Source: Labia minor (Eukaryota > Arthropoda > Insecta > Dermaptera > Spongiphoridae). From it: DNA of 64,000 nucleotides. The translations under genes were made by a program, and so were the position numbers. The stretch lies in contig OY720344.1 of assembly GCA_963082975.1 (NCBI GenBank), forward strand, positions 33,410,033 through 33,474,032, read 5' to 3'. Positions 47,891-59,814 of the stretch are shown here, piece after piece. Every line of letters starts with the position of its first letter. Within the stretch, counting starts at the first letter, position 1. The notes beneath the pieces are model-generated. The model did not search any database, had not been told where the DNA came from, and was given only the letters and a program-made list of their open reading frames with translations.

Positions 47891-49149
47891 TCTATTTATA
47901 AAGAAACTAAATGGTCGATGGTAAATTGAGAACACTTTAACTTAATGTAGACCAGAGAGAGAGAACTTTGATACATGTACCACTGGTGGTACCTTATATA
48001 ACCTGAACATGGTACCTACAGTATAGTTACTTTTAGTAACGAAATCATTTTAGTGGTACCTGAAGTTTTTGATGAATGTTTCTGTGGTACCAACTTCAAA
48101 AAGTTTAAGACCCCTTCATGTAAACTATTTTAAGGGATAAAGTTAATCGATTAATGAATATAATAGATATTTAATACACTAGTAAGCAACCTTGTTTATT
48201 AAAGGCCAATCAAAAAATTGACATTTGGGCTGCAGAGAAAAAAAACAACTTAAAAAATTATTAAAACTTTAAATTTAATGAACAATACCTAAAATGCATG
48301 TCTCTTTCAAGGTTTCAAAATTCTATATTTGTAGCAATTATTATGATTTTATATTTAATTTAACTGTAATCAAATGGATCGAATAAGTAGTAGAGTATTA
48401 CTATTGTGCTAGGCGGGCTGCGGGTTGATCATCCCTGATTTAATGCATAATGTGTTAGTAATAATTGATAAATGAATCATAAAAAAATTTCCTTATTCTT
48501 TATAAGAGAAAATTTAATTTTTTTCCTTATTCTTTTAAATTGATTTTTTTTTATAAAAGTAATTTAGTTTTAATTAATTGTTTTATTTTTGAAAGGTATA
48601 TATTTGATATTAAATAGATCGCATTTTTTTTAAATTCGGTCTTTAACCTAAGTAAATTTCTATGAATTTGTTTGTACATCTGAAAATTATAAGAAATAAA
48701 AGACCAATGACCAATTTGAAATATGAAACTAGAAAATAGTTAATAGATCTCTTATAATGCCATCAGCCCCTATGATGTTCACCGCATAGATACATTATTA
48801 ACACAGGAAAAAAACCAAATTATTATTTAGTTTCATCACACAGATTTCCAAAAAATTTTGAATGTTTGAGGGTTAATAAACTCAAAAGAATTTTATAATT
48901 TATATATGTCGAGGTTTATTTATGTTTGTTGTAAAAGACCTTCTTCGAATAAGATCACTGTGCCGATTTAAGAGGTCAAAATACGAAAAATGAGAGTGAA
49001 TAATCATTTAAAAGAATTATCATTAGTAATTCAAGAGAATGATAGGTCCTCGACCCTTTGATACCGTTGTTTTAATTGGGAAAAAGTTCAAAAAATAAAC
49101 CATTCTTTGCTCCATGCTTTAGTCAAGAGAGATTTTGATCGCTTTTATT
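47891..49149. other. AT-rich stretch with KpnI-like ggtacc words
   Basis: Between 47980 and 48100 ggtacc or gtggtacc occurs five times within about 120 bases. No other structure, gene or element end is recognised in the rest. Confidence 0.45.
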
Positions 49150-49182
49150 TTTACCGACCGACGATAGTAAGGGAGGTATTGT
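49150..49182 (-). repeat. Orphan 3' end of family C, second
   Basis: Same 33-base terminal block as at 16128-16159 (IR2 plus CAATAC-CTCCCTTA box) with unrelated sequence beyond. Confidence 0.8.
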
Positions 49183-50130
49183 TATTTAATATTCTGGCTT
49201 TTTTTGTATAAATGATAACTATTTGAGATTTAAAAATTATAAATTTTATAAATGTTTGTAATATGCCGAGAGATATTCATCATAAAGTGATTTTCAACCT
49301 ATTTTGAAAAATATATTTTTAAGAAATAAGAAAATGATAATTTTAAAGATTCCCATGAAATAGTTAGTATAAATTTAATTATAGGGTTATGCATTAATAT
49401 AAATTAAATTATAAAATAATATAAATAAATCAAAATAAATTTAATCAAAGCTTTATTTAAGTTTTATAAAATAGAACAAGCTAATAAAATTTAAAATATA
49501 TTGATAAAGCTTTAAGTAAACACCTTCTATCGGAGATAATTGTGGAGGAATTACATTTACGAACTTAAATATTTTTTTGTTTTTTACTTTTTTGATTTAA
49601 AATTTTACTTAAATTAGTTCTTTTGTAAAAAGTTAAAAACGAAAAATGGAAAGTAAAGGTTGAAGAAAGAAAACTTGGTCGGTGAAAACTAAAAGAAAAA
49701 AGGATTCGGCATTTCTTTGATGTGCCTTAACTTTACCAATTTTACGTGTAAATGAAAGGTTGTTGTCAAAAATAATATTTTGAATTGTAATTCCTTTCTT
49801 TATTGAGAATTAGTCAGGTGATCTTAATCCATGTCAAAATCCATGTCTTAACCTGTCAAGATAGGAATCTTAGTGAACATGTCAAGAATTTGGCTAATTG
49901 TTCATTTTTTTCCTCTGATTGAAAAACAACTCTTAAAAAAAATTTTTCAAAAAAATATCTTAATTTCTCGTTTATTTTTACAGACTGAATAGAATATGTT
50001 CAAACACTTCAAAGCAATCAGAATAAGGGAAGAGTTTTACCAGAGCCTTGTACATACTTTTAGTAAAATGTATTTATTACTTGAATGATTAAAAGGGAGA
50101 AAATAGAAATAAAAATACTAAAAATAGCAA
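49183..50130. other. AT-rich stretch, no gene seen
   Basis: No features. Confidence 0.5.
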
Positions 50131-50340
50131 ATAGAGTTGAAAAGACCACCCTTTGATGGTCAAGAGCCATCTGGAGGTTTTGAAAAGGCTTAAAAAGGCC
50201 TGCGTGCCGTTCAACAATGCAAGACGGGAAAAGGTTCTAATTGGGTTTGGTCGATTGACCACCCCCTCAAGTCTTTTGTCCGCCTGTCTTTTCTGGAGTT
50301 GCCGACACGTACCATTCCACCTAAGATTTTTGTGACAGCT
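50131..50340 (+). other. Balanced-composition island 11 (unassigned)
   Basis: A 60-codon plus-strand frame (50153-50335) begins MMVKSHLEVLKRLKKACVPF and ends at the island edge. No recognised motif. The short size and clean edges would fit a small exon. Confidence 0.3.
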
Positions 50341-51888
50341 TATTTTCTACAAAACAATCTAAATATATATTCGCATATATATCTTTCTTTATTAGATAAA
50401 AATATCCATTTTAATTTATGCTTTTTTTTTCTTTTCCACCTTTAGACATATAGAAAGTATTTTAAAAGAATAATATTATAATTTAGATTCGAATAAATTG
50501 AAATTAAATTAAATTATAATCAAAGAAACTTCTTACCCTTTTAAATTTAAGGCAATTATTTTAGAAAGAGGAAAACCAAGTTACAACAATTATTAAAAAA
50601 TAAAATTGAATAAATTAATAACTTCTAAAAAATTTCATGTTTACATTAATACAAATATTAAATTTTTTATTCTTTATCTGGAATATGTTCATAATTTATT
50701 ATACACTTAATATTATAAAAAAAGAATTTAGGCATTATACTTGCTTTATATAACAAAAATTAAAATAATTATTTTATTTAATTAATTATTTTAAATTAAA
50801 TGTTTCAAAGTTTGTCTTTAAAAACAATTTTATTTATTTTATTAAAAAAAAATTCATATGTATTCTAAAATAATTAATTAATACAAATATTGACAAATTT
50901 ATCTACATTAAATATCAGATAAATATTTATTATTGTATGAAAAGGTAATATCATTTTAGTTTTCAGCAACAGGTTTGTTTCACTAAATGTGGGGTTTCAT
51001 CTAATTGTTTGAATAGGTAAAATGAAGAGGGAGAAAAGCCAATCCAAATATTATACTTAACTAAATTGGATGAGAGGGTTCACAGTTCTCCCCATTCTAT
51101 ATAAATTGCCTCGTTTTGTCAAGTACCATGTTTACGACATTCTAAAAGAATTATCGTATAATCGATAATACATTCAATTGTTAAACTAAAAACGTAATTA
51201 TTATGAGATAAATTCAAAAGGTTTTTTTTCTAATTGATATTTCGAAAACAAAAATAAATAAATAATATTATATATATGTTATATGATAATTAAAATTATA
51301 CATCAAAATATAAATAACAAAAAATATTCTGATCCTGGAGTTACAGTTGAAATGTGCATAAAGTAAATATATCGATTATTTTAAAACTTCAGTGAAGATT
51401 TAATTAAAAATGATTCCTATCGTGGTATATTTTAAAATTAATTTTAATTTATATTTTTATATTTTTTAGTTTATATCACTTACAAAATGTTTCAAAAAGA
51501 GAGCCTAGGGGTAAATCTATTAAATTAATAATATTATCTATATTCCATATTCAATAAATATTTACAATTTTTAGATTACATCTATTTCATATATCTATAT
51601 ATTTATTATTTGTATAAACCTATTTTATTCAAATATTAAATATTAACACAACCCAGATAATATCATATAATATACTCTTTTAAATTTAAGCTTTAAATTT
51701 ACATTAGAACTAATGAATTAGATAATTAAATAATAAATAACAAAACGATTTAAATAAAAAAACCTTAAAGTTCTCTTTGAAAAGATTAAATTATTTAATT
51801 CTCAATTTCTTGATCATATATTATCTTGATTAATTCAAGTTGAGAATAATATTTCTTTATTGTAATATAATATTGTTCAAATTGAAGA
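50341..51888. other. AT-rich stretch, no gene seen
   Basis: No features. Confidence 0.5.
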
Positions 51889-51896
51889 AAATAAAA

Positions 51897-52372
51897 GGTA
51901 ATTGTTTACAAAAACGGAAGCTTCAGGGATTTAGATAAAACTTTTCCAGTGGATTCCTTTTTTAATTCCAAGTGACTATTAAATTAGCAAATGATCACTT
52001 ATAGTTTTCGAGATAAAAATTATTATAATTAACATTCCAATGACAATCCATTAATATTCAATTTAGTTACCATGATTTATTCATTTGGCCACTAGAGGGC
52101 TTCGCTAATTTTCAGGGGGGGGGGTTCAGTTTGGTTTGGATATCCAAAAATTCGTGAATAAGAGAATAATCAGTGAATTATTCAAGAAAACAATGGCAGC
52201 TCTCTCATTTGGACGTTCATAACCAGTTTATCTGTAAAACTTTAATAATTTTTATATCGGAAACTAGAAGCGACCCAGAAATATTGGGAAGTTTCTTTGG
52301 AATTAAAAAAGGAATCCTCTGGTAAAGTTTTATCCAAATCCCTGAAGCTTCCGTTTTTCGTAAACAATTACC
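51897..52372. mobile_element. Family F long-TIR element, copy F2
   Basis: Inverted ends of about 75 bases begin ggtaattgtttacaaaaac and are flanked by the identical 8-base word aaataaaa (51889-51896 and 52373-52380). 476 bp, non-coding. The interior contains a run of ten G near 52118-52127. Confidence 0.9.
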
Positions 52373-52380
52373 AAATAAAA

Positions 52381-53598
52381 TAATTAGTTTTATTTCAAAT
52401 TGAAAATAAGGACATAACCTAAGGAAATTGAAGTAATTTAATATTGTTCAGATGTGTTACAATGATTAAAGAAGATAAGTTTGTAGCTTATAACCTACAC
52501 CTTATTATAATTCGTTATTACGTTTGTATCTAATGTTAATCAAGCAATTCAATCAATGTGTTGAGTTTTTCAATTTATATATGTATTTTTACGATACATT
52601 TACACAAGACAGACGAATACAATATATTAGTATGAACTGTTGCCATGAGTGAATTGAGGTGGGTGGTTTGCAAAAGGAAACAGAACTGGACAAACAGATT
52701 GACCATCGAGAACAGCTGAATGTTTCTTTTGTTATTTTTCTCGATGGATAATCCTCAAATCAAATGAACTCTCAATATGGTTAGAAGAGCTCGTATGCCA
52801 GGTGACAAGCTTCCAGTATATCAATTCCAAGATGGTTTGATAATGAAGACAACTTTAGAAAGACGTCTATCGGATATATCGAAATTTATTCGATACTTCT
52901 TGCATTATGAATAAACAAGTTTTAGTGACTTTTCAACTTTAGAGATTATCTAAAAACAAATTTAATCGATCTTTATATGATACTTCGAGTAGTATAGTAT
53001 TGAAAAATAATAAAATGGTAATATTTACCATCCGGGGGGTCCCCATCACCGATTAAAATTTTCTATCTTTGAAACAGGATAAGTAGACAATTAATTAATA
53101 AGATTGCATATACATAACCTTATTACCTTGCATTGAATTTTTACCTGTGATAAAATTGAGTTTTTATTTCATAAAAATCATAATGTCTTGCAGGATGAAC
53201 TTAATTTATAAGGGTATAGGAAATTTATCTAATTATCTAAATTATTTGACTGAGAAGTCATGCCTTGAAATGAAAGAAATAAATTATTAATTGTAGATTA
53301 ATAAATTAATATCTTAAAGCTATTGAAAATCTGTAAATAATATACAACATCCTATATTATATGTATTAAAAATATATGAGTTCTATTTTTATAAATTAAT
53401 AAAATAATAATATATATAATTCAAAATTAATATTAGTATTTTTCGGAATATTCGTAAAATGTATTGTAATTTAGATTTGTTCTATTTCTAAATGCTAAGA
53501 TGCCGTTAATCTAAATATATTCAAAGATTAAATTTAAAATTATCTGAAAAAATGTTTATAATTCTCTGAATATAAAATAGGATTTTTCTTTAAATAAG
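52381..53598. other. AT-rich stretch, no gene seen
   Basis: A less AT-rich patch at about 52610-52870 has no supported frame. Confidence 0.5.
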
Positions 53599-54280
53599 CT
53601 GGAGTGTCTCCACTCGACTATCTCGCAATTTGAATTGGATTAAATAACATAATATATTATATAATAAATATTATATAAATATAATAAATATAATAAATAA
53701 ATAAATAATAAATAAATATAAATAAATATAATATATATTATATAATAAATAAATAAATTTATAAATTATAAATAATAAATATTAAACCAGCGTATGTTTG
53801 GCTTTTTATTGATGGCACCATGGCACGTGTTGGCGCGTGAGATTTGCAGTGTTAAAAAATTAATTCTGGTACTTTCAGCAATTCAATCAAGCTGAAATTC
53901 TATATATAGCAGTTTTATACAATTCTTAATCATGTGAAAAATTATCAAACATATATCTTTATTTTTACGGTCACTTTAGAGGAAAAAAAATCAAAACGTT
54001 GTAAGTAATGACCCTCTTCCGGTTGAGCTACATTTCTCAAAAGTTGATAGAAAACTATGAATTTTGAATAATGTCCATGTACCAAATTCCATCATTCTAG
54101 CTCAAACCGTTTTTGTGTAATCTTGTCTACATACATACACACACACATACACACACACAGACATTTTTCTCAACCTTAGTGAAAATGATTCAGGAACCTT
54201 CAAAACGTATAAAACTATCAAAATCTCAACATCGAAAATTTTCGTGATCGCAATACTATCTCTTACGAGATAGTAAAAAT
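53599..54280 (+). mobile_element. Family A element, copy A7 (most complete)
   Basis: IR1 actatctcg at 53617-53625 and IR2 cgagatagt at 54266-54274 are perfect complements. The 3' hairpin is actatctc (54255-54262), loop ttac, gagatagt (54267-54274). Includes an AT-rich expanded zone (53640-53790), the rare segment gcacgtgttggcgcgtgaga, the accaaattccatcattctag box, and a CA microsatellite (54129-54161). A 78-codon minus-strand frame overlapping the end is incidental. Confidence 0.9.
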
Positions 54281-55424
54281 TATTGTTTAATTTAAGATTT
54301 TTAAATTTCAAAACAAATAATATTATTATAGAAATCATGAAGAAAATTAATAAAAAGACTTCTTCTGAAAGTGCTTTTTTGAAAACAAAAAGAATCTTTA
54401 AATAATAATCTTAAAATGAAAATCAAGAGATAAGAATTGGGTTTTTATTTGTGAAATGTGAGTTATTTATAATAATGGATGATTTTTTTTTTGCCTAAAC
54501 CCATTTTCTATATCTCCAAATCTACATTTTGTTTTTCTGCCTAAAATGTATTTGTTAAATTGATTATAAATTAAATCATTTTATTTCAATTCGACTTATC
54601 TCAGACATATCATTCAATCAGATTGGAATAGATATATAGAGTGAAGACCATTGAAATAATTTAAAATTTCCTTTATCTCTAAATTAGTTCAGGGGTTGAA
54701 AACAAATGGTTTTTCAGAATATTTTAACAATTTAGAATATGAAAAAATTAAATTAAAAATAAAAATCAAAATATTTTTATAACTATTTTAAATAATAATA
54801 AAATATTTATTTTAACGATTAAATTAAAAATAAAATAGCTAACTTATCTTTTAAGAATAAATATTTGATAATATTAATATTAATTAAATAATTAATTAAT
54901 ATTTTTTATATATCTATATCTATAGTTAATAGTTAATAGTTTAGTACGTATTTGGTTATTATGATCAAAACTAATAAAGGTAAATGCAGAAAGTGAAAAT
55001 AAACAATGATAACTAGTAATGAAATTTTATGACCTAATGAGCATAGAAAGGATGATAAGAGAGGTGAGTAACCTTTGTATGGTATTGGATGGGAATGGGA
55101 AGCGATAGTATAATTAGAAACAAGGAAGACAGGTGAAACCAAATGTGGTTTCAAGTATTTATTCTGTAATAGCCTTCTGACTGATGGACTACCTGGGGGG
55201 GGGGGGGTAAAATTATTCTTTCCAACTAGATATTAATATATATTTAAATAATTTATTTCTTAATTTAAAAGAAAAAAATTTTTTTTAAAAATTCAAAAAA
55301 ATATAGAATTTTCTCAGAAGATTATTCTTTTCTTTTTTAATCGACTTTATATTAATGAATTAATTAATTAAGCAATTTATAAATTTATTTATTTTGATGT
55401 TATATGTATAATATTTAATTGTGA
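54281..55424. other. AT-rich stretch with a run of 13 G
   Basis: Holds a run of about 13 G at 55195-55207. No gene or element ends. Confidence 0.5.
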
Positions 55425-55426
55425 AC

Positions 55427-55500
55427 TTGCTGAGGCTTGAACTATCAACCTCAAGTCCAGTAGTTCAGCATTTTACCACCTAGCTTCGTTAGTCAATATA
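55427..55500 (-). pseudogene. tRNA-like relic / SINE head
   Basis: The minus strand reads aagctaggtggtaaaatgct (A-box-like, 8 of 11 to TAGCTCAGTGG) and, 40-odd bases on, gttcaagcc (perfect match to B-box GWTCRANNC). Acceptor pairing cannot be drawn convincingly. A TTA microsatellite adjoins it at 55515-55560. Confidence 0.4.
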
Positions 55501-55514
55501 TGCATTGACAAAAT

Positions 55515-55560
55515 TATTATTATTATTATTATTACTAGTATTATTATTATTATTATTAAT
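55515..55560. repeat. TTA/ATT trinucleotide microsatellite
   Basis: Two blocks of ATT repeats separated by actag, next to the tRNA-like relic. Confidence 0.9.
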
Positions 55561-57087
55561 CGAAAGGTAGGACACGAATAGTACATTGTTTCATATTGTC
55601 CGATACTTTTAACTGTAGTGTTAAATGCATGGTTGTTTTGATCGTTGATATTTTCAAATTTTATACAAATACCTTTTATATTTTCTTTCTATTTAAGAAA
55701 AGGAAATGCTCAATAATATTTCAATAAATGCTAAAAGGAAAATTACATGAAATAGATAACAAGGATTATTTTTATTATTTACAATGAGGATGTTTTTAGC
55801 AAAATGAAAGAAGATAACAAACAACATACTCGATATAAAGTATTACAAAACTGGTATATTTATCTGAAAACCCTTTCTAAAGAAACATTATGTAATTAAA
55901 GGATCATGCCCGTACGTGTCAAAGATGTTGAGGTAAGGATAAAGCAAACAAAAGCTGTTTATTTCAAGTAATCACAGGGATTCTATTTTCACAAAAGCCT
56001 ACTTTAATTGTAATAATAAAAGGGTCAACAAATCCCTGGATCTAGAGAGGAAATTCATACAAATTCATAATATACTATAATTATTAGAAAAATTCTTTGT
56101 TCGATAGAATTTCTAGAATTTTAGCAAGAAGACCGACATTATTATTTTCTTATATGTCACAGAGAAGATATATTTTCAAAATAAAGTACTTGGTTAAATA
56201 TATTTGGATTCAAACTAAAATTCTAAAACATGTAGGAGATAGAAAAATACATATATATATATATTTTTCTAGTAGTCATTTCAATGACCTTTATTTATCT
56301 CAAAAGATGAAATATATATATATAATACTAAAAAAAGCTGTACTTGCTAAAACAGGCCCACTCTAATATTTAAAGTAATAATTTGGAAAATAACATTTAT
56401 CTATTTACTCTTCTTTTGAAAAATTACTAGCTATTTTAAATTATCTTATTTCAAATAGTTAACAAAAATATAAATATATATATAAATATGATATTACACA
56501 AAATATAAAACGATTTATTAATAATTTTTTTTAATACCTAGCGAAAATAATTTATATACCCAAATATATTTATTATAATTTAATATTATATACGAAAAAT
56601 ACAATAATTAAAAAAAATTATCGTTTATCTGTTAAAATAATTATTTCTGTAAGAATACGCACATTAAACTCAAATTTTATATGAGAGATGTGTTAGATGT
56701 GTTTTTGCTTCATTTTGAATAAGATATTGAAATAATTACGTCTCCATAATTTTATCGTCCAGCCAAAAAACATAAGATAACAGGAAAATAAATTTGGACA
56801 ATATCATTAATAATTTTGAAAAGAAAAAACCCACAAGAGTAAACTTTTTATTTTATTTATTAAGATATTTTTTATAAGTAATATATTTTTTTTTAATTTG
56901 TTAAGTAAATAAAATGCATCATCGGTTTATTATTTATACGTGTGTGTGTGGGGAGAGGGGGGGGGGGGCAAAAGTTGTAATTGTCCTAGACGGCCCTGAA
57001 TACATATATAAGAATTTAATTTCATGATAATACATATTTGATAAAATATTATTGATTTGATAAAATATAAACGGCTTGTGTAGCTTG
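55561..57087. other. AT-rich stretch with simple repeats
   Basis: Contains repeat H copy 1 (56277-56316), TA repeats, and a tgtgtgtg tract followed by a run of 12 G (56940-56968). No gene recognised. Confidence 0.5.
56277..56316. repeat. 40-bp repeat H, copy 1
   Basis: cattt-caatgacctttatttat...gatgaaatata matches 59747-59786 at about 36 of 40 positions. Function unknown. Confidence 0.65.
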
Positions 57088-57095
57088 GTATATTG

Positions 57096-57279
57096 AAGTG
57101 TTTCCCAACCTGTTTTGTGTCATGCCCCTAAGCCCTTCTAAAATTCTTATGCTCCCCTTTGTAACATATACATAATTTTTAATATTAAAAAGGATTAAAC
57201 TCGTGTCGAGTTAATTTTCGAATTGCCCCCCTTTACATAAAATCAAATTGCCCCGTGGGCTCCACGTTGGGAAACACTG
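57096..57279. mobile_element. hAT MITE, 184 bp, with 8-bp duplication
   Basis: Ends aagtgtttcccaacc and gttgggaaacactg are inverted copies (first base mutated from C). The 8-base duplication gtatattg is at 57088-57095 and 57280-57287. C-runs flank the AT-rich middle. Non-coding. Confidence 0.93.
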
Positions 57280-57287
57280 GTATATTG

Positions 57288-58240
57288 TGTTAATTATAGT
57301 ACATAAGATCTCGAACAATATAAATTACAATTGGGAAAATATAGATATAGATTTAATGTACCATTTTGATAATACAACTAACAATAATACATAATATTCC
57401 CGGGTAAAACTTTTATTCTATTGTCACCTAGCCTCCTGGTGGTGTTCTGCACGTGAAAAAGTTTACAAAGACCATATATATATATATATTGTCTTTAGCT
57501 AGTTATTATAATATTATAATAGATATATATTGAGAAAAATTTTATTTTTTTTTCAGAAATATTTATCCCTTGCCGTTTATTTATATACATTAAAGAATCC
57601 ACTGGATTAAAAGAATATTTGAATAGATGTAAATTTTAATTGATTTTTTGACAAATATTTTTTTTAAAATTAATTTCTTAGAAAAAATAAAAACAAGACA
57701 CTATTTAAAAAAAATATTTTCATGCCTTTTCTTCGAGTTTAGGTCAAACAGAAAGTAAAAACAAAAGAAAAAGTAAAATTGAAATAAAACTAAAAGTGTT
57801 AATGTCCCAGGTTTATTTGTTTTTTTTATCAATTATCACATTTCATAAACAAGTTCGAGGTAATTTTTCTAATAGAGTAAAAAATTCTTACTTCCTAGAG
57901 ATAGAAGAGAAAATTTAGGCCATTTTATTTATCAGTAATGTGAAAATATTGGTTTTATTCAACCAATGAATCAGTAAGTAAATGACTATTTATTAGATAT
58001 TTATTATGAACGACCTAAATAAAAGTTCTTTCTAATTAAAATTTTTAGTATATTTTCCATTAATTCACATTTAAATATAAATAAATTGGTATGATCGGGA
58101 ATCTCAATTCTTACTGATAATTTTATGAATAAACCTCCTACTTACAGAGTAATGTGATTTTTTCCTTCCCCCTACCAAAGTTGATTAATCTCTTAATATT
58201 GTTAGATATTTTAATAAAGGCTCTAAGTATTTCTTTAATA
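57288..58240. other. AT-rich stretch, no gene seen
   Basis: A small balanced patch at about 57395-57470 is too short to call. TA repeat at 57475-57490. Confidence 0.5.
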
Positions 58241-59192
58241 TGAACTGCTGTGCAAAATTATCACATCACTATTAATTTTAACAAAATATTAAATAAAGAT
58301 ACTTTGTATTATAAAATCTAAATATCATAATGATAAAAGTAATAAAAAAATACTCAATTAACAAAAATAAATTCTATTAATTAATTTTTTAATTGAAAGA
58401 AAACCCTTTAAACTAAATCAGTTCTCCTCTGTTTTTTTAAGCAACATTTTAAAAACAATTATTATGTTCTAGTCTAGAAAAAAGATCAGCAGAAGAATAT
58501 GTAGAGTTCAATATACCACTAAGAGTACATTTTGGGGGAGGTTACATTATGGAATATAAATATGAATTCATAGAGAAACAGATAATTAAGAGAAATCCTA
58601 AAGTATTATGTATTATATTACCTTATGCTCCTTTACTTGGGCAATATTTATTTTTTTATTTGATAATGCTCGTCCTTCTACTGCTCATTCAGTGAAAGAT
58701 TACTTAAAAGAATTCCCTGCAAGTTCTGACTTCACTCCAATTGAACATTTATAGGACATAATAGGGAGACGCATAAGAAGGCCAAGTCAAAACAATTGAA
58801 GATGAAGAATTGGAAATTGCATCAATTGAGGAATGAAACAACATCCCCCAAGATGAAATCAAAAATTTAATTCTATATTCTATCAATGCTGAAAAGAATC
58901 CAAGATGTAAAAAGAGCAAGAGAAGGAGTTTAAAAATATTGCTTAACGGTTTTATGTGATCAAAATTTTTTTATAAAATTAATTAAATTTCATTTTTTAA
59001 ATTTTCGTTTTTTTCTACAAATGTAAGTAATTTTGTTTTCCTTATATTTTATTAATGGAAGATAAAGATATTGTAATTAATTTGAATATTTATAATTTGT
59101 TATTAAATTCTATTAATTTAATATGAAAATCATTTTAAGTTTGTTCTATTTATTAGTAAAATTGTGTTTCGATAATTTTGCTCAGCTGTTTA
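58241..59192 (+). mobile_element. Tc1-like element relic with both ends
   Basis: Inverted ends tgaactgctgtgcaaaatta and taattttgctcagctgttta-like are flanked by TA (58239-58240, 59193-59194). Translation of 58520-58940 gives, with frameshifts, a GGG-type motif, DNARPSTAHSVKDYLKEFPA, then FTPIEHL, a stop, and DIIGRRIRRPSQ, that is the second Asp and the catalytic Glu block (PIEHLWD in relatives) of Tc1 transposases. The segment between PA and S is deleted and the N-terminal domain is not recognisable. Inactive. Confidence 0.9.
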
Positions 59193-59289
59193 TACATATA
59201 TATAAACTTATATTATATAACTTATATCATATGTAAAGAATATAATATTATATACATACAAAGAAAGTATGTATTTAGAAAGAAGAATT

Positions 59290-59400
59290 TCTAATAATGA
59301 ATGTGGCTAGAATGGGTGAAGAAATTTTAGCAATGAACAAAAATAGAGAATAAAAGGATGGCTCAGATAAGGGTTGGTTGGAGAAACGCGGTTGACGCTA
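59290..59400 (+). mobile_element. LINE scrap L9
   Basis: Reads NVARMGEEILAM and later frame-shifted KGWLEKRG, resembling GHVARMGEE in L4. Short and diverged. Confidence 0.5.
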
Positions 59401-59746
59401 AAAACTTTAGAGTTCTATATTTAATATTATTTTGATTACAAATCTTAAATCTTAAGTAAGAAAGAAGATGTGATTAATTTTAAGGTTCCTCATCGATCTC
59501 CAAGTGATTATTTTATTCTATTTAGAATTTTTATCATAATTTATGTATTTAAACTAATGATATTGTAACAATATAAACCTAAACTTTAAGTACATATTTT
59601 TTTAATTATCATTTAAGAATTTTATTTAATTTCTTCATAAAATTTTTTCCAATTTATTTTAGTTATTTTTATTTATCGTTCTTTCCTTTTTTTTGTTTTG
59701 TTTTTTTTTTAATTAGATGTATTTTCCTTGTCCTTGGAAATATCGC
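59401..59746. other. AT-rich spacer
   Basis: No features. Confidence 0.5.
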
Positions 59747-59786
59747 CATTCCAATGATCTTCATTTATCTCAAGAGATGAAATATA
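59747..59786. repeat. 40-bp repeat H, copy 2
   Basis: Matches 56277-56316 in the same orientation at about 36 of 40 positions. Confidence 0.65.
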
Positions 59787-59814
59787 GCCTAACATAAAAA
59801 TTCTTCTTGATTTT

